Shown here one piece after another: positions 26,406-34,822 of a stretch of 64,000 nt of DNA. Both the position numbers and the translations under genes were made by a program. The notes beneath the pieces were generated by a model that saw only the letters and a program-made list of their open reading frames with translations, did not search any database and had not been told where the DNA came from. The first letter of the stretch is position 1. Every line of letters starts with the position of its first letter. The DNA is from Rossellomorea aquimaris (GTDB lineage Bacteria; Bacillota; Bacilli; Bacillales; Bacillaceae_B): positions 186,001 to 250,000 of the forward strand of contig NZ_JAIVAR010000003.1 of the NCBI RefSeq assembly GCF_020171925.1, given 5' to 3'.

Positions 26406-27200
26406 CTATTCGGTGATGCAGATGCCATGAAGCTTCTCATCCACATGACAGCTTTCGCTGCGACTTACCGTCTTAAAGAATAGTCCTTTGAGCCGGTAGG
26501 CTGCTTCTGTTAGTTTCTGACCTGTGATTTCATCCGGATAGGTGGAAAGATATTCTTTTATGAACTCTGGTTTCAATGTTTCATACGCTTTGAACTGATG
26601 AAGCTTCTTATTTTCAGAATGAGCCTGCAGTTGAAGGGTGCAGTCCCTCATCGCTTCAAGCATTTTCAGGGCATAAATGAAATTCCCTCGCTTCACTTCC
26701 GTCTGGAACTTCCTCATGCTGTAGAGAAATTCAAAAGGGATGTCTTCACTGACTTCATAGCTGTCCCGCTCGAATTGTTCCTGCTTCTCCATCATCACCT
26801 CAGTCACTCTGGCTGTTCGATCAAAGATCACTTTCCATAGGGGCGACTTTACTTTCAGCGCTTCACAAGGAACGATGGATACATTGAACTCCAGTCCATT
26901 TTGCATAAACGCGATCAAAAGATAGACATGCTCACTCAGCTTTAAGAGTTTGATATAAACAGGATCTAGTTCCGAAAAACATGACCGAACAAACTCCCGT
27001 GCATCTTCCACGGCTTCGATGGTCGGAGCGGCCACCATTAAGTCGATATCGGAATGCCGATCCTTATATCCAGCCACACCGGAACCTAATTGGACGATGC
27101 CTTCAACAAGATCCGAAGTGGCCAATTGATCAACCACTCTTTTAAAATAATGTTCTCTTTCTTTAGGAGTATACAAGTCTTCACTCTCCCTGATTCTCAT
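26406..27200 (-). CDS. Nucleotidyltransferase-domain protein
   Basis: A 264-residue protein with an N-terminal NTP_transf_2 active site, LGSGVAGYKDRHSDIDL, near residue 38 (GS followed by DxD), and a helical C-terminal half. The layout is like aminoglycoside adenylyltransferases and related MNT-type proteins, but no resistance class can be assigned. Antitoxin-type MNT proteins are much shorter and paired with HEPN proteins; no partner gene is adjacent. The ATG at 27200 lacks a good ribosome binding site. An inverted repeat GTGAC/GTCAC spans about 27229-27254 upstream. Confidence 0.72.
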   Translation of the reverse strand: MRIRESEDLYTPKEREHYFKRVVDQLATSDLVEGIVQLGSGVAGYKDRHSDIDLMVAAPTIEAVEDAREFVRSCFSELDPVYIKLLKLSEHVYLLIAFMQNGLEFNVSIVPCEALKVKSPLWKVIFDRTARVTEVMMEKQEQFERDSYEVSEDIPFEFLYSMRKFQTEVKRGNFIYALKMLEAMRDCTLQLQAHSENKKLHQFKAYETLKPEFIKEYLSTYPDEITGQKLTEAAYRLKGLFFKTVSRSESCHVDEKLHGICITE

Positions 27201-27330
27201 TAGATGATTGCCATTATTAATACAAATCGTGACGATTTGCTAATATAGTCACGAGAATGATTACTTTGGCTAACGCCGTTGATGCATATTCCAATTATTA
27301 CAATAATAGTAAATTTCATCAATACTTTTC

Positions 27331-27384
27331 GAAGGTACGTCCCTCTGTGGTTTAACGCGTTAAACCACAGAGGGACGTACCTTC
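27331..27384. repeat. Interspersed palindrome, copy 4 (perfect)
   Basis: A perfect 54-bp palindrome with centre TGTGGTTTAACGCGTTAAAC; every base of one arm is matched in the other. It lies between the divergent starts at 27200 and 27465. Confidence 0.98.
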
Positions 27385-27464
27385 AATTCAGATCCCACAA
27401 TTAGTGCATGTAAGCAGACAAGCGTGAATATCCTTGTACTATACACTTTCTTAGGAGGTTATGA

Positions 27465-27803
27465 ATGAAAAAGTTAGTATTATTGATTACTCTCATACTA
27501 TTATTAAGTGCCTGTCAAAACGGGAAAGAAACCGGGTATGAACTGTGCGGTGATGGCCCGATGATGGTAGTAGACGGAAAGGGATATCTACAAATGAATG
27601 TAAGTAAGAAAGTGACTCTTGGGACAGAACTTGGACAAATAAAGAAACGCATTGACAGTAAGTATCACCCTGTCGAAAATCACTCTTCCAACACCTTGGA
27701 ATCAGGTTCCACCATCTACAGCGTGAAAGGTGAAACTGATTATCTCGTTGCGAAAACAAATGATGATCGATATGTTTTATTTCAATTGATCGCCGAACAC
27801 TGA
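27465..27803 (+). CDS. Small lipoprotein
   Basis: A 112-residue protein with a lipoprotein signal (MKKLVLLITLILLLSAC, lipobox LSAC with Cys17), so it should be anchored on the outer face of the membrane. The mature part (about 95 residues) contains KVTLGTELGQIKKRIDSKY and no recognised domain. ATG follows TAGGAGG. Monocistronic. Confidence 0.75.
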   Translation: MKKLVLLITLILLLSACQNGKETGYELCGDGPMMVVDGKGYLQMNVSKKVTLGTELGQIKKRIDSKYHPVENHSSNTLESGSTIYSVKGETDYLVAKTNDDRYVLFQLIAEH

Positions 27804-27900
27804 GAACCTGTAAATGAAACGTTTTCACTCGAGGTAGAAATATTTTATAAAGTAACCAAGGACCTCAAAGAGTAAGAAAGAACAGCAGAAAGATTCTAAA

Positions 27901-27954
27901 GAAGGTACGTCCCTCACCACGACAACGCGTTAACTCGGTGAGGGACGTACCTTC
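27901..27954. repeat. Interspersed palindrome, copy 5
   Basis: 54 bp, centre CCACGACAACGCGTTAACTC; outer arms intact. It ends 9 bp from the stop of the MutS2-like gene. Confidence 0.96.
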
Positions 27955-27963
27955 AAAATTGTT

Positions 27964-29895
27964 TTATGATTCCCGGTCGATTGATAATCCTTCGATGTGG
28001 TGTTTCCCCATCACCTTATCTTTCTTTCTGTTTTCTTTCGTTTCAAAGATGATGTCAAAGTCATAGTCATCCGGGTATAATTCTGCCGCTGAAATATAGA
28101 GGGACATGCGTTTATGTGGAATCAGCTGTTTTTCTTCTTTGATTTGCACGGTGTAACGTCCCATCTCATCAGGACCTTTATAGACGATACCGAATTCACC
28201 TGAAGGGGAGACTTTGACGTTATCCCCTTTTATGAATGCAGGTGCTGAGTTGTTAGGTTTCACTTTTTTGGAATGATCCCTTCTTTTGTATTTGTTGACG
28301 ATGATTTGCTTTTCCATTTCTTTTTTTGCATGGTAGTCTTGTTCATCGGATTGATACGTTTTTGATTCCCGATACGTAATTTCATGCGCTTTTTCAATCA
28401 AGGCCGGATGCATTCCGAGCTTCAATGCGATCGAGAATGCCTGACTTTCCCCGCCCTCACCGACGATCAGGCGGTAGGTAGGCTGAAGCGTTTCAATATT
28501 GAATTCCATGCTCCCGTTCATGAACCCCTCATGCTTTTCTGCAAAGTGCTTTATTTCACTATAGTGGGTCGTGGCAAGCAGAGTCGCACCTTTTTCATAA
28601 AGTTGATCGAGGATGGCTGTTGCTAGCCCCATCCCTTCCATGGGATCTGTCCCTGAACCGAGCTCATCGAGAAGCACCAGGGTCCGATCATTGGTCTCTT
28701 TCAAAATATCAATGATGTTTTTAATATGGGAACTGAACGTGCTCAGGTTCTGCTCCAGGCTCTGCCCGTCCCCGATATCCAATAAGATTTGATCGAAGAT
28801 GCTGATTTCGCTTCCAGCTTCAGCCGGGATATGAAGCCCACACTGAGTCATGACGGTCAAGAGCCCAACGGTCTTGATCGTAACGGTCTTCCCGCCCGTG
28901 TTGGGACCGGTGATGACCAATGCGTGGAACGTATCCCCCATGCTAATTGTCAGCGGTACGGCATTCTTGCCTAAAAGCGGGTGGACTGCATTTTTCAGGT
29001 GGATGATGTGGCTCTCATTCACCTTTGCACTCACTCCATCAATCGCACGGCTGTATTTTGCTTTTGCGAACAAGACGTCGTAGTGGACCATCGTTTCGAT
29101 GGCCAGTTTCAGCTGAGGCTCATAGGTTTGCACCATACCTGTCAGTGCCCACAAAATGTTTTCGATCTCCTGCTCCTCCTGCATTTTGACCATCAGGAGT
29201 TGATCCTGCTGAACACTCAGTTCGTCCGGTTCGATATATAGCGTGGAACCGGATGCGGAAGAATCGAGCACCGCGCCTTTTACTTTCCCACGGTATTCTT
29301 TTTTAAACGGGAGTACATAACGGCCATTTCGTTGACTGACGATGGCTTCCTGCAGAAATGATTTATATTTAGCCGATTTGACAATTGATTGGATTTTATC
29401 CTTCAACCGATCTTCCTGGATGCTCACTTGCTTCCGGATCCGAAGAAGTTCTTTGCTCGCGTAATCGTCCACTTGGCCATTACGAATGCAGCGGTTGATC
29501 TCGTCTGCCACTTCCGGGATCTCTTCGATCGAATGGACATAAGCAGAGACCCTTGGTGCTAAGTATTGCTTGTCAGCCATATATTTCTTAAGCTTCTTGC
29601 AGGCATCGAGAAAATAATACAGGCTGCTCAGCTGATTCGGTCTCAAAGGAACCCCTTTGTTCATGCCCGACACGATTTTTTCGACACCGTCCATCCCATG
29701 GATCGGTACACTCGCACTCTTTTCAAGAATTTGGACGGCTTCCGTCACTTCGTCCAGGCGCATTTCAATTTGACGTTTGTTGATGGATGGCTTCATGTTC
29801 AATAGCTCCGTTTTTCCTTCTTCAGTGAGTGCATAGTTCATCACTTCTTCTTTCACCTTGTGAAATTCCAATGTTAGAAATGTTTTTTCGTTCAA
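27964..29895 (-). CDS. MutS2-like ATPase lacking the Smr domain
   Basis: A 643-residue protein with the MutS2 core: lever/clamp helices (about 1-300), Walker A GPNTGGKT near residue 330, signature loop DGQSLEQNLSTFSSH near 380 and Walker B LVLLDELGSGTDP near 408. A KOW-like segment (IKGDNVKVSPSGEFGIVYKG) follows near 560. The C-terminal Smr nuclease domain of B. subtilis MutS2 (785 residues) is absent; the protein stops at HHIEGLSIDRES. B. subtilis MutS2 acts on collided ribosomes, so a ribosome-linked role is possible. Start is TTG, 6 nt after GGAGGAG. Expression appears controlled by a leader-peptide attenuator (29896-30283). Confidence 0.85.
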   Translation of the reverse strand: MNEKTFLTLEFHKVKEEVMNYALTEEGKTELLNMKPSINKRQIEMRLDEVTEAVQILEKSASVPIHGMDGVEKIVSGMNKGVPLRPNQLSSLYYFLDACKKLKKYMADKQYLAPRVSAYVHSIEEIPEVADEINRCIRNGQVDDYASKELLRIRKQVSIQEDRLKDKIQSIVKSAKYKSFLQEAIVSQRNGRYVLPFKKEYRGKVKGAVLDSSASGSTLYIEPDELSVQQDQLLMVKMQEEQEIENILWALTGMVQTYEPQLKLAIETMVHYDVLFAKAKYSRAIDGVSAKVNESHIIHLKNAVHPLLGKNAVPLTISMGDTFHALVITGPNTGGKTVTIKTVGLLTVMTQCGLHIPAEAGSEISIFDQILLDIGDGQSLEQNLSTFSSHIKNIIDILKETNDRTLVLLDELGSGTDPMEGMGLATAILDQLYEKGATLLATTHYSEIKHFAEKHEGFMNGSMEFNIETLQPTYRLIVGEGGESQAFSIALKLGMHPALIEKAHEITYRESKTYQSDEQDYHAKKEMEKQIIVNKYKRRDHSKKVKPNNSAPAFIKGDNVKVSPSGEFGIVYKGPDEMGRYTVQIKEEKQLIPHKRMSLYISAAELYPDDYDFDIIFETKENRKKDKVMGKHHIEGLSIDRES

Positions 29896-29916
29896 TGTGT
29901 TCTCCTCCAATAAATA

Positions 29917-29954
29917 AAAAATAGACCACAACAGAACAATGTCCATTGTGGTCT
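29917..29954 (-). terminator. Attenuator terminator T2 in the MutS2-like leader
   Basis: AGACCACAA (RNA from 29954) pairs with TTGTGGTCT (29923-29931) and is followed by ATTTTTTATT, only 28 bp before the start codon. A terminator this close to a start implies conditional read-through. Its loop contains CATTGTTCT (29933-29941), complementary to AGAACAATG at 30083-30091. Confidence 0.8.
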
Positions 29955-30021
29955 TCACGAATTGTATACAAGGGTCCCTCAGGGCTAGCTGCAGCATGAG
30001 TGCAGGAGCTTTTTTTGTACA

Positions 30022-30052
30022 CAAAAAGAGCTGTGCACAAAAGACACAGCTC
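30022..30052 (-). terminator. Attenuator terminator T1 in the MutS2-like leader
   Basis: GAGCTGTG pairs with CACAGCTC, followed by TTTTT on the minus strand. The upstream leader segment AGCTGTGC (30108-30115) can instead pair with the T1 3' arm (30029-30036), a competing antiterminator. Confidence 0.75.
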
Positions 30053-30185
30053 TCCTCAATAAGGGGATGTATAGGCTATGACCATTGTTCTTAACTACAT
30101 TTTGCAGGCACAGCTAAATAAGCATACCATCCGCCCTTTTCAAAAAAGAGGAACGACCGGCAAAATGTCCGTATTCATTTCACGG

Positions 30186-30209
30186 TTAGTTAAGAACGAC
30201 ACCTAACAT
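30186..30209 (-). CDS. Putative attenuator leader peptide MLGVVLN
   Basis: ATG TTA GGT GTC GTT CTT AAC TAA, positioned 8 nt after AAAGGGAG, about 40 nt from the predicted transcript start. Its last codons form strand A of the long-range stem. Size and placement resemble leader peptides of erm and ABC-F resistance genes. Function is inferred. Confidence 0.6.
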   Translation of the reverse strand: MLGVVLN

Positions 30210-30254
30210 ATAACATACTCCCTTTACTATACAAAAAATTTTATTCACACGTTC

Positions 30255-30283
30255 ATTCTATGCGGTGAAAAAGGAAATGTCAA
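30255..30283 (-). promoter_or_regulatory. SigA-type promoter of the MutS2-like gene
   Basis: TTGACA (30278-30283) and TAGAAT (30255-30260) separated by exactly 17 bp, giving a transcript start near 30247. Confidence 0.8.
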
Positions 30284-30289
30284 CAACTT

Positions 30290-30343
30290 GAAGGTACGTC
30301 CCTCGATGCGTTAACGTGTTACCGCAATGAGGGACGTACCTTC
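30290..30343. repeat. Interspersed palindrome, copy 6
   Basis: 54 bp, centre GATGCGTTAACGTGTTACCG. It lies between the dsdA stop (6 bp away) and the -35 box of the MutS2-like promoter (6 bp away). Confidence 0.96.
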
Positions 30344-30349
30344 AAGGGA

Positions 30350-31663
30350 CTAGAGGATGCTCCTGCCCTTTGCAATGTAACCGGTCATGATGGAACGGGG
30401 TACCAGGCTCCCGCCCGTCGCCCATACCAGGTGGGTGGCATGATCCAATTGATCCGCTCCGCCCACAAGGGGAGCAAGGTGCCGACGTATCCCGGGCATG
30501 GCCGGACCGATCATACCTGCAAGTGCCGATGGTTCCAGTGAGATGGTTTCGGAATCATATAACAGGGTCAGCATCCTATATAGATGATCATCACTGACCG
30601 TGTACACTCCGTTCACCAGACCTTCTACCATCCTCCCAGCAAGTGCCGACGGCCTGCCGACCGCAAGCCCATCCGCTTCCGTCATGTTACGTAGTCCGAT
30701 GTCTTTGACGGAAACCTTTTCATGTTTTCCTGTTGAAAGACCGAGAAGCATGCACGGGGACTCTACGGGCTCTGCAAAATAGCAGTGGACATCTTTTCCG
30801 AATACATGTTTCAATCCATATGTCACACCGCCCGGACCTCCGCCCACACCACACGGTAGATACACAATCAGGGGGTGGTCACGATCGACGCGTATTCCCT
30901 CTTCGTTCAATTGTTCCTTGAGCCTAAATGCTGCCACAGCATAGCCCATGAATAAATCCTTGGAATTTTCATCATCGATGAAGAAGCAGTTGGGATCTGA
31001 CTTGCATTGCTTTCTTCCCTCCTCAACTGCGTGCGAGAAGTCATTCTCGTGTTCGACGACACGTACACCCTTTTCTTTTAGTAGATCCTTCTTCCATTGT
31101 TTAGCGTCACGTGACATATGCACCGTCACTCTGAATCCAAGTGCCGCCCCCATCGTACCGATACTCAAAGCCAGGTTCCCGGTTGAGCCGACCGATATGG
31201 AGAACTGAGAGAAAAAGTGCGTGAATGAATGGGTCGCGAAGACGGAATAGTCATCTGTTGTCTTGATCGATCCATGCTTCAACGCCAGTGTCTCTGCAAG
31301 CTTCAGCACTTCGTAAATCCCGCCGCGCGCTTTAATCGATCCCGCAATTGGAAGTTCGTTGTCGCATTTGAGCATCAACCTGCCCGGGATGGTTCCTCCA
31401 AAATGATCTTGGAGGGCGCTTTGCATGGCAGGCAGTGGTTTCAGCGGTGATTCAATGATCCCATACGTCGCACGCGTTTCAGGGAACACTTTTTGTAGAA
31501 AAGGGGCAAAACGCAATAGACGTTGTTCTGCATCCTCGATATCCTTGCTATCCGTATATGCGGATGAACGAAAAGATTGCAGCCTGTCATTCGTCCAAAG
31601 CGTCTCCCTTCTCCCTTGCAAATCAGATAACAACGCCGGCTCCAGCTGGTATTTATTCTCCAC
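30350..31663 (-). CDS. dsdA: D-serine ammonia-lyase
   Basis: The 437-residue PLP enzyme matches D-serine dehydratase, converting D-serine to pyruvate and ammonia. The PLP lysine is in AGSIKARGG (Lys111), the phosphate-binding glycine loop is CGVGGGPGG near residue 277, and SVGSTGNLALSIG follows the fold-type II pattern. It starts with GTG after AAGGAGG. No dsdC regulator or D-serine transporter is adjacent. The upstream acetyltransferase is on the same strand, but palindrome copy 7 lies between, next to the ribosome binding site. Confidence 0.95.
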   Translation of the reverse strand: MENKYQLEPALLSDLQGRRETLWTNDRLQSFRSSAYTDSKDIEDAEQRLLRFAPFLQKVFPETRATYGIIESPLKPLPAMQSALQDHFGGTIPGRLMLKCDNELPIAGSIKARGGIYEVLKLAETLALKHGSIKTTDDYSVFATHSFTHFFSQFSISVGSTGNLALSIGTMGAALGFRVTVHMSRDAKQWKKDLLKEKGVRVVEHENDFSHAVEEGRKQCKSDPNCFFIDDENSKDLFMGYAVAAFRLKEQLNEEGIRVDRDHPLIVYLPCGVGGGPGGVTYGLKHVFGKDVHCYFAEPVESPCMLLGLSTGKHEKVSVKDIGLRNMTEADGLAVGRPSALAGRMVEGLVNGVYTVSDDHLYRMLTLLYDSETISLEPSALAGMIGPAMPGIRRHLAPLVGGADQLDHATHLVWATGGSLVPRSIMTGYIAKGRSIL

Positions 31664-31687
31664 CTAAATCCCTCCTCCTTCCTGATT

Positions 31688-31741
31688 GAAGGTACGTCCC
31701 TCGGTACGGTAATGAGTTACTGCATCGAGGGACGTACCTTC
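31688..31741. repeat. Interspersed palindrome, copy 7
   Basis: 54 bp, centre GGTACGGTAATGAGTTACTG, with intact outer arms. It lies 14 bp beyond the acetyltransferase stop and ~10 bp before the dsdA ribosome binding site. Confidence 0.95.
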
Positions 31742-31755
31742 GCCTCCTGTTCTTT

Positions 31756-32211
31756 CTATAATCGTTTCGTCATGAACATGCTGTTGGGATCTTCTTTGTA
31801 TCCTGCAAACGGGGCACAATAGGAAAATCCGAAGCTTTCATACAATTTCCTGGCTGGTACGAATGCCGTCATCGATCCTGTCTCGAGGCTCAATCTTTCA
31901 TATCCGCGCTGTTTCGCCGCTTCTATGATATGGAGCAGGATGGCCTTCGATACCCCTTTCCTTAGATGATGAGGAGCTGTTTTCATCGATTTGATTTCCC
32001 CGTGCTTTGAATCAAGCTCCTTAAGTGCCCCACACCCGACCAGTCCTCCATTTTCCCAAGCACTCCAAACCGTGATGCCAGGCTGTTTCAATCCGTCAAG
32101 GTTAAGGGCGTGCCTACTCTCTGGTGGAGAGTGGATCGCCATGTTGCCGAGATGATCTAGGATCAACTCTTTTATTTCTTTTCCTGATAAGTCATCTTGT
32201 TTGATTTCCAC
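31756..32211 (-). CDS. GNAT acetyltransferase, YsnE-like
   Basis: A 151-residue GNAT protein. The segments HSPPESRHALNLDGLKQPGI, TVWSAWENGGLVGCGALKEL and the acetyl-CoA loop (HHLRKGVSKAILLHII) match the YsnE-type subgroup; the C-terminal YESFGF is the usual GNAT beta6 region. The substrate is not established for this subgroup. GTG at 32211 follows AAGGGG with 8-nt spacing; the frame stays open upstream. Confidence 0.82.
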   Translation of the reverse strand: MEIKQDDLSGKEIKELILDHLGNMAIHSPPESRHALNLDGLKQPGITVWSAWENGGLVGCGALKELDSKHGEIKSMKTAPHHLRKGVSKAILLHIIEAAKQRGYERLSLETGSMTAFVPARKLYESFGFSYCAPFAGYKEDPNSMFMTKRL

Positions 32212-32258
32212 ACCTACGTCCCCTTCATTGCCAACTGATTGATTGTGAATGTACAATT

Positions 32259-32639
32259 CTACACAAGCTTGCGATTTCCCTTTATCATGAGAAACATCAT
32301 GATCCCATGCACGAGAGACATGACAAGGAGCGTGATGTAGGGAGAGACTACATCGAAGGAATCAACAACATATTCTTTTCCACTAATCATGATGATGCAG
32401 GTACCAAGAATGAAGGCAAACAGAAAGTTTTCAAGTGATATTGAATATAGTGAAAAGCGATAAAAATCTCCTCTCCTCTCAAGAAAGTTGATAATCATGA
32501 AATTTACGATTAACGATACTGCAGCTGAAAGAATGATGGAATTCCATTGAATCACTTGACTTAAGAAAGGTTGAAACCACAGAGTACTGAAGATAACCGT
32601 CATGGATCCGATAAAAGTTAAAAACCTACGCAAACTCAC
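32259..32639 (-). CDS. Hypothetical membrane protein, 126 aa
   Basis: Four hydrophobic spans (about residues 5-22, 30-50, 65-83 and 98-118) with short loops; family not recognised. GTG at 32639 follows AAAAGGGG. It is 47 bp upstream of the GNAT gene on the same strand, so the two may be co-transcribed. Confidence 0.65.
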   Translation of the reverse strand: MSLRRFLTFIGSMTVIFSTLWFQPFLSQVIQWNSIILSAAVSLIVNFMIINFLERRGDFYRFSLYSISLENFLFAFILGTCIIMISGKEYVVDSFDVVSPYITLLVMSLVHGIMMFLMIKGNRKLV

Positions 32640-32726
32640 CACACCCCTTTTAGTGTAATTATACACCAAAAGGAATTAATTACCACATTTTTCAGTACCC
32701 TTTATACTTCATCACGCTAATGTAAC

Positions 32727-32740
32727 GAGGGACGTACCTT
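32727..32740. repeat. Interspersed palindrome, half copy
   Basis: Only the right arm GAGGGACGTACCTT remains, preceded by CGCTAATGTAAC, a decayed centre. No left arm is visible within 80 bp. Confidence 0.85.
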
Positions 32741-32840
32741 TAACCTGATATGAGTTATCCAAGACATGCCCCATCCGTTGAAACCTTTCATCAACCTCTT
32801 CCGTATACTTACAATAGACATTTTGTCAGGAGGGAATCAT

Positions 32841-33551
32841 ATGACCATCCTTATCATCATCCAACTATCCGTGATCGCATTATTCTTTCTGCTCGGTTGG
32901 GCAATCACGGCTAAAAAGGCATACGGATTGATTTCAGGTTATATCGCGCGCTCTGAGGACGAGAAAGAAGAATTAATCAAGAATGGCTATCCCCGGAAAA
33001 TGGGCTGGCTACTCATCTTCACTGCTGCGGGAATGCTCCTGCTCCTTCCACTCGTCTTCACTTCCTTCACATACGCCATGGAAGTGCAATTCGGATTCAT
33101 GCTCGTCTTTCTGATGGGCGGAATGATTTATTTGTCCCGATATGAAGTGGAAAGCAAGCGCAAACGAAGTTACTGGATTACGTCAATCTCCACCGCTGTC
33201 GTCATGGTACTTATTACAACGCTCACCATTCTTGGTTATCAAGAGAATGAACTAGTTGTGAAACAAGACTCCTTTGAAATCACGGGTATGTATGGTGATG
33301 AATGGAACAAAGAAGATATCGAGTCGGTGGAACTGATGGATCGCATGCCGGAAGTGACCTGGAAAGTAAATGGTTTCGGGCTGTCCACACAGGCAAAAGG
33401 CGTGTTCAAAGTAGAAGGTTACGGAAGAAGCTTATTGTTCATCAAGAAAGAACCTCCCTATATTTATATCAAGACAGACGACCAGCACATATTCCTCAAC
33501 GGAAGTTCCCCTGAAGAAACACTTAACTGGTATAAGGAACTCTCGAAATGA
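32841..33551 (+). CDS. DUF3784 membrane protein with C-terminal PH-like domain
   Basis: A 236-residue protein. Residues 1-105 match DUF3784: a first span, AKKAYGLISGYIARSEDEKE, then NGYPRKMGWLLIF and two more spans. A fourth span lies at about 112-132. The C-terminal ~100 residues (FEITGMYGDEWNKEDIESVE) form a probable bacterial PH-like beta domain. Start ATG at 32841 is behind AGGAGGGA. Function unknown. Confidence 0.78.
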   Translation: MTILIIIQLSVIALFFLLGWAITAKKAYGLISGYIARSEDEKEELIKNGYPRKMGWLLIFTAAGMLLLLPLVFTSFTYAMEVQFGFMLVFLMGGMIYLSRYEVESKRKRSYWITSISTAVVMVLITTLTILGYQENELVVKQDSFEITGMYGDEWNKEDIESVELMDRMPEVTWKVNGFGLSTQAKGVFKVEGYGRSLLFIKKEPPYIYIKTDDQHIFLNGSSPEETLNWYKELSK

Positions 33552-33552
33552 C

Positions 33553-33598
33553 GAAGGTACGTCCCTCGATGCGTTAACGCATTGAGGGACGTACCTTC
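33553..33598. repeat. Interspersed palindrome, copy 9 (short)
   Basis: 46 bp: normal outer arms but a shortened centre (GATGCGTTAACGCATT). It begins 1 bp after the preceding stop codon. Confidence 0.95.
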
Positions 33599-33677
33599 AT
33601 TTCTTCTTAAATTTGGACTCCGGGTCGTTTATTTGAGATAGTTAAGGTAATCGATTTTTTTAAAGGAGCCATCCATC

Positions 33678-34778
33678 ATGATGTCTGTTCTATTCATTAT
33701 TTCTGCATTGATTCTTGTCGCTTTTTTGGTATTGCGATTTTATCCAGTTTTCGGGCAGAAGCCCTCACGTGATAGGGTAAGCCGTTCTCCCCAGCATGTG
33801 GACGGTTCATTTAGGAATCAGATCCCTTCGCCTATGGGCACTGATCTCAAAACCGCCGGTACCATGTTCCGGGATATGCTGAAGAAAGATGCAAACCGCA
33901 AGCCGGAAAGCGCACTGCCTATAAATGAATTTCCTGTATCCCATCAGCCACAACAAAAAACGAATATAACATGGTTTGGTCACTCTGCCTCAATGATTGA
34001 GATTGATGGGAAGCATCTGCTCCTTGATCCGATGTTCGGCGACGCCCCTTCTCCTTTCCCGTGGTTCGGAAACAGGAGATACAGTAAGAAGTTGCCCTTT
34101 AGGCTCGAGGAACTGCCAGTAATCGATGCTGTACTTTTCTCCCACGATCATTACGACCACCTTGATTACGGTACCATCAAAAGACTGAAAGGGAAGGTCG
34201 AACGCTTCTTTGTTCCTCTAGGCGTGGGAGGTCACCTTGAACGCTGGGGAATTGAGCCCGATGTGATCACAGAACTCGATTGGTGGGAAGACGCAGATTT
34301 CCAAGGCATTACCTTTGCTTGCACACCCGCCAGGCATTTCTCGGGTAGAAGTTTGAACGACCGGAACAGTACACTATGGTGCTCATGGGTCATAAAGGGG
34401 ACAGACGCCACGATCTTCTTCAGCGGGGACAGCGGATATGGCCCCCACTTCAAAGAAATCGGTGAACGCTTCGGCCCCTTCCACCTTACGTTGATGGAAT
34501 GTGGCCAATACGATCCGAGGTGGGCTTCCATCCATATGCTTCCCGAGGAAACCGTACAAGCACATCAGGATGTTAGAGGCAATCTCTTAATCCCCATTCA
34601 TTGGGGCGCTTTCACCCTGTCTTTTCATGAGTGGAACGATCCCATCGCACGCGTGACGAAAGCCGGAAAAGGAGAAGGCATTAAAGTCATCACACCGATG
34701 ATCGGGGAAACAGTGTTTCTTCATGAAGGACCCCATCCCCAACAGAAGTGGTGGGAGAGCATTCCTAAAGTAGATTGA
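33678..34778 (+). CDS. MBL-fold metallo-hydrolase (NAPE-PLD/UlaG-like), membrane anchored
   Basis: A 366-residue protein. An N-terminal hydrophobic span (residues 3-20) suggests a membrane anchor with the enzyme outside. The metallo-beta-lactamase fold shows WFGHSASMIEIDGKHLLLDP near 99, the zinc motif SHDHYDHLD near 155, CTPARHFSGR near 217, FFSGDSGYG near 252 and a final IHWGAF near 308. This is the subgroup that includes NAPE-hydrolysing phospholipase D. The substrate is unproven. Tandem ATG codons follow AAGGAG. Confidence 0.86.
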   Translation: MMSVLFIISALILVAFLVLRFYPVFGQKPSRDRVSRSPQHVDGSFRNQIPSPMGTDLKTAGTMFRDMLKKDANRKPESALPINEFPVSHQPQQKTNITWFGHSASMIEIDGKHLLLDPMFGDAPSPFPWFGNRRYSKKLPFRLEELPVIDAVLFSHDHYDHLDYGTIKRLKGKVERFFVPLGVGGHLERWGIEPDVITELDWWEDADFQGITFACTPARHFSGRSLNDRNSTLWCSWVIKGTDATIFFSGDSGYGPHFKEIGERFGPFHLTLMECGQYDPRWASIHMLPEETVQAHQDVRGNLLIPIHWGAFTLSFHEWNDPIARVTKAGKGEGIKVITPMIGETVFLHEGPHPQQKWWESIPKVD

Positions 34779-34822
34779 TAAATTTTTCACTTAAGAAAAG
34801 AAAAAATCACATTCAACATTGA

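Larger units (their letters stand above)
29896..30247 (-). ncRNA. Structured attenuator leader of the MutS2-like gene
   Basis: About 350 nt of untranslated leader. Segment A (30187-30197, inside the leader peptide frame) pairs perfectly with A' (30087-30097), and segment B (30160-30168) with B' (30097-30105), forming a closed default fold. A' also overlaps AGAACAATG, complementary to the T2 loop, and AGCTGTGC between B and B' competes for T1. A ribosome held on the leader peptide would cover A and free A'. I do not recognise this as a known riboswitch class. Confidence 0.7.

Noticed and set aside
26406..27200. MNT/HEPN toxin-antitoxin pair
   Set aside because: The nucleotidyltransferase is far longer than MNT antitoxins and no HEPN gene is adjacent.
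29896..30247. T-box or metabolite riboswitch in the MutS2-like leader
   Set aside because: I cannot find the T-box consensus or any riboswitch core I know; the leader ORF and mutually exclusive stems fit attenuation better.
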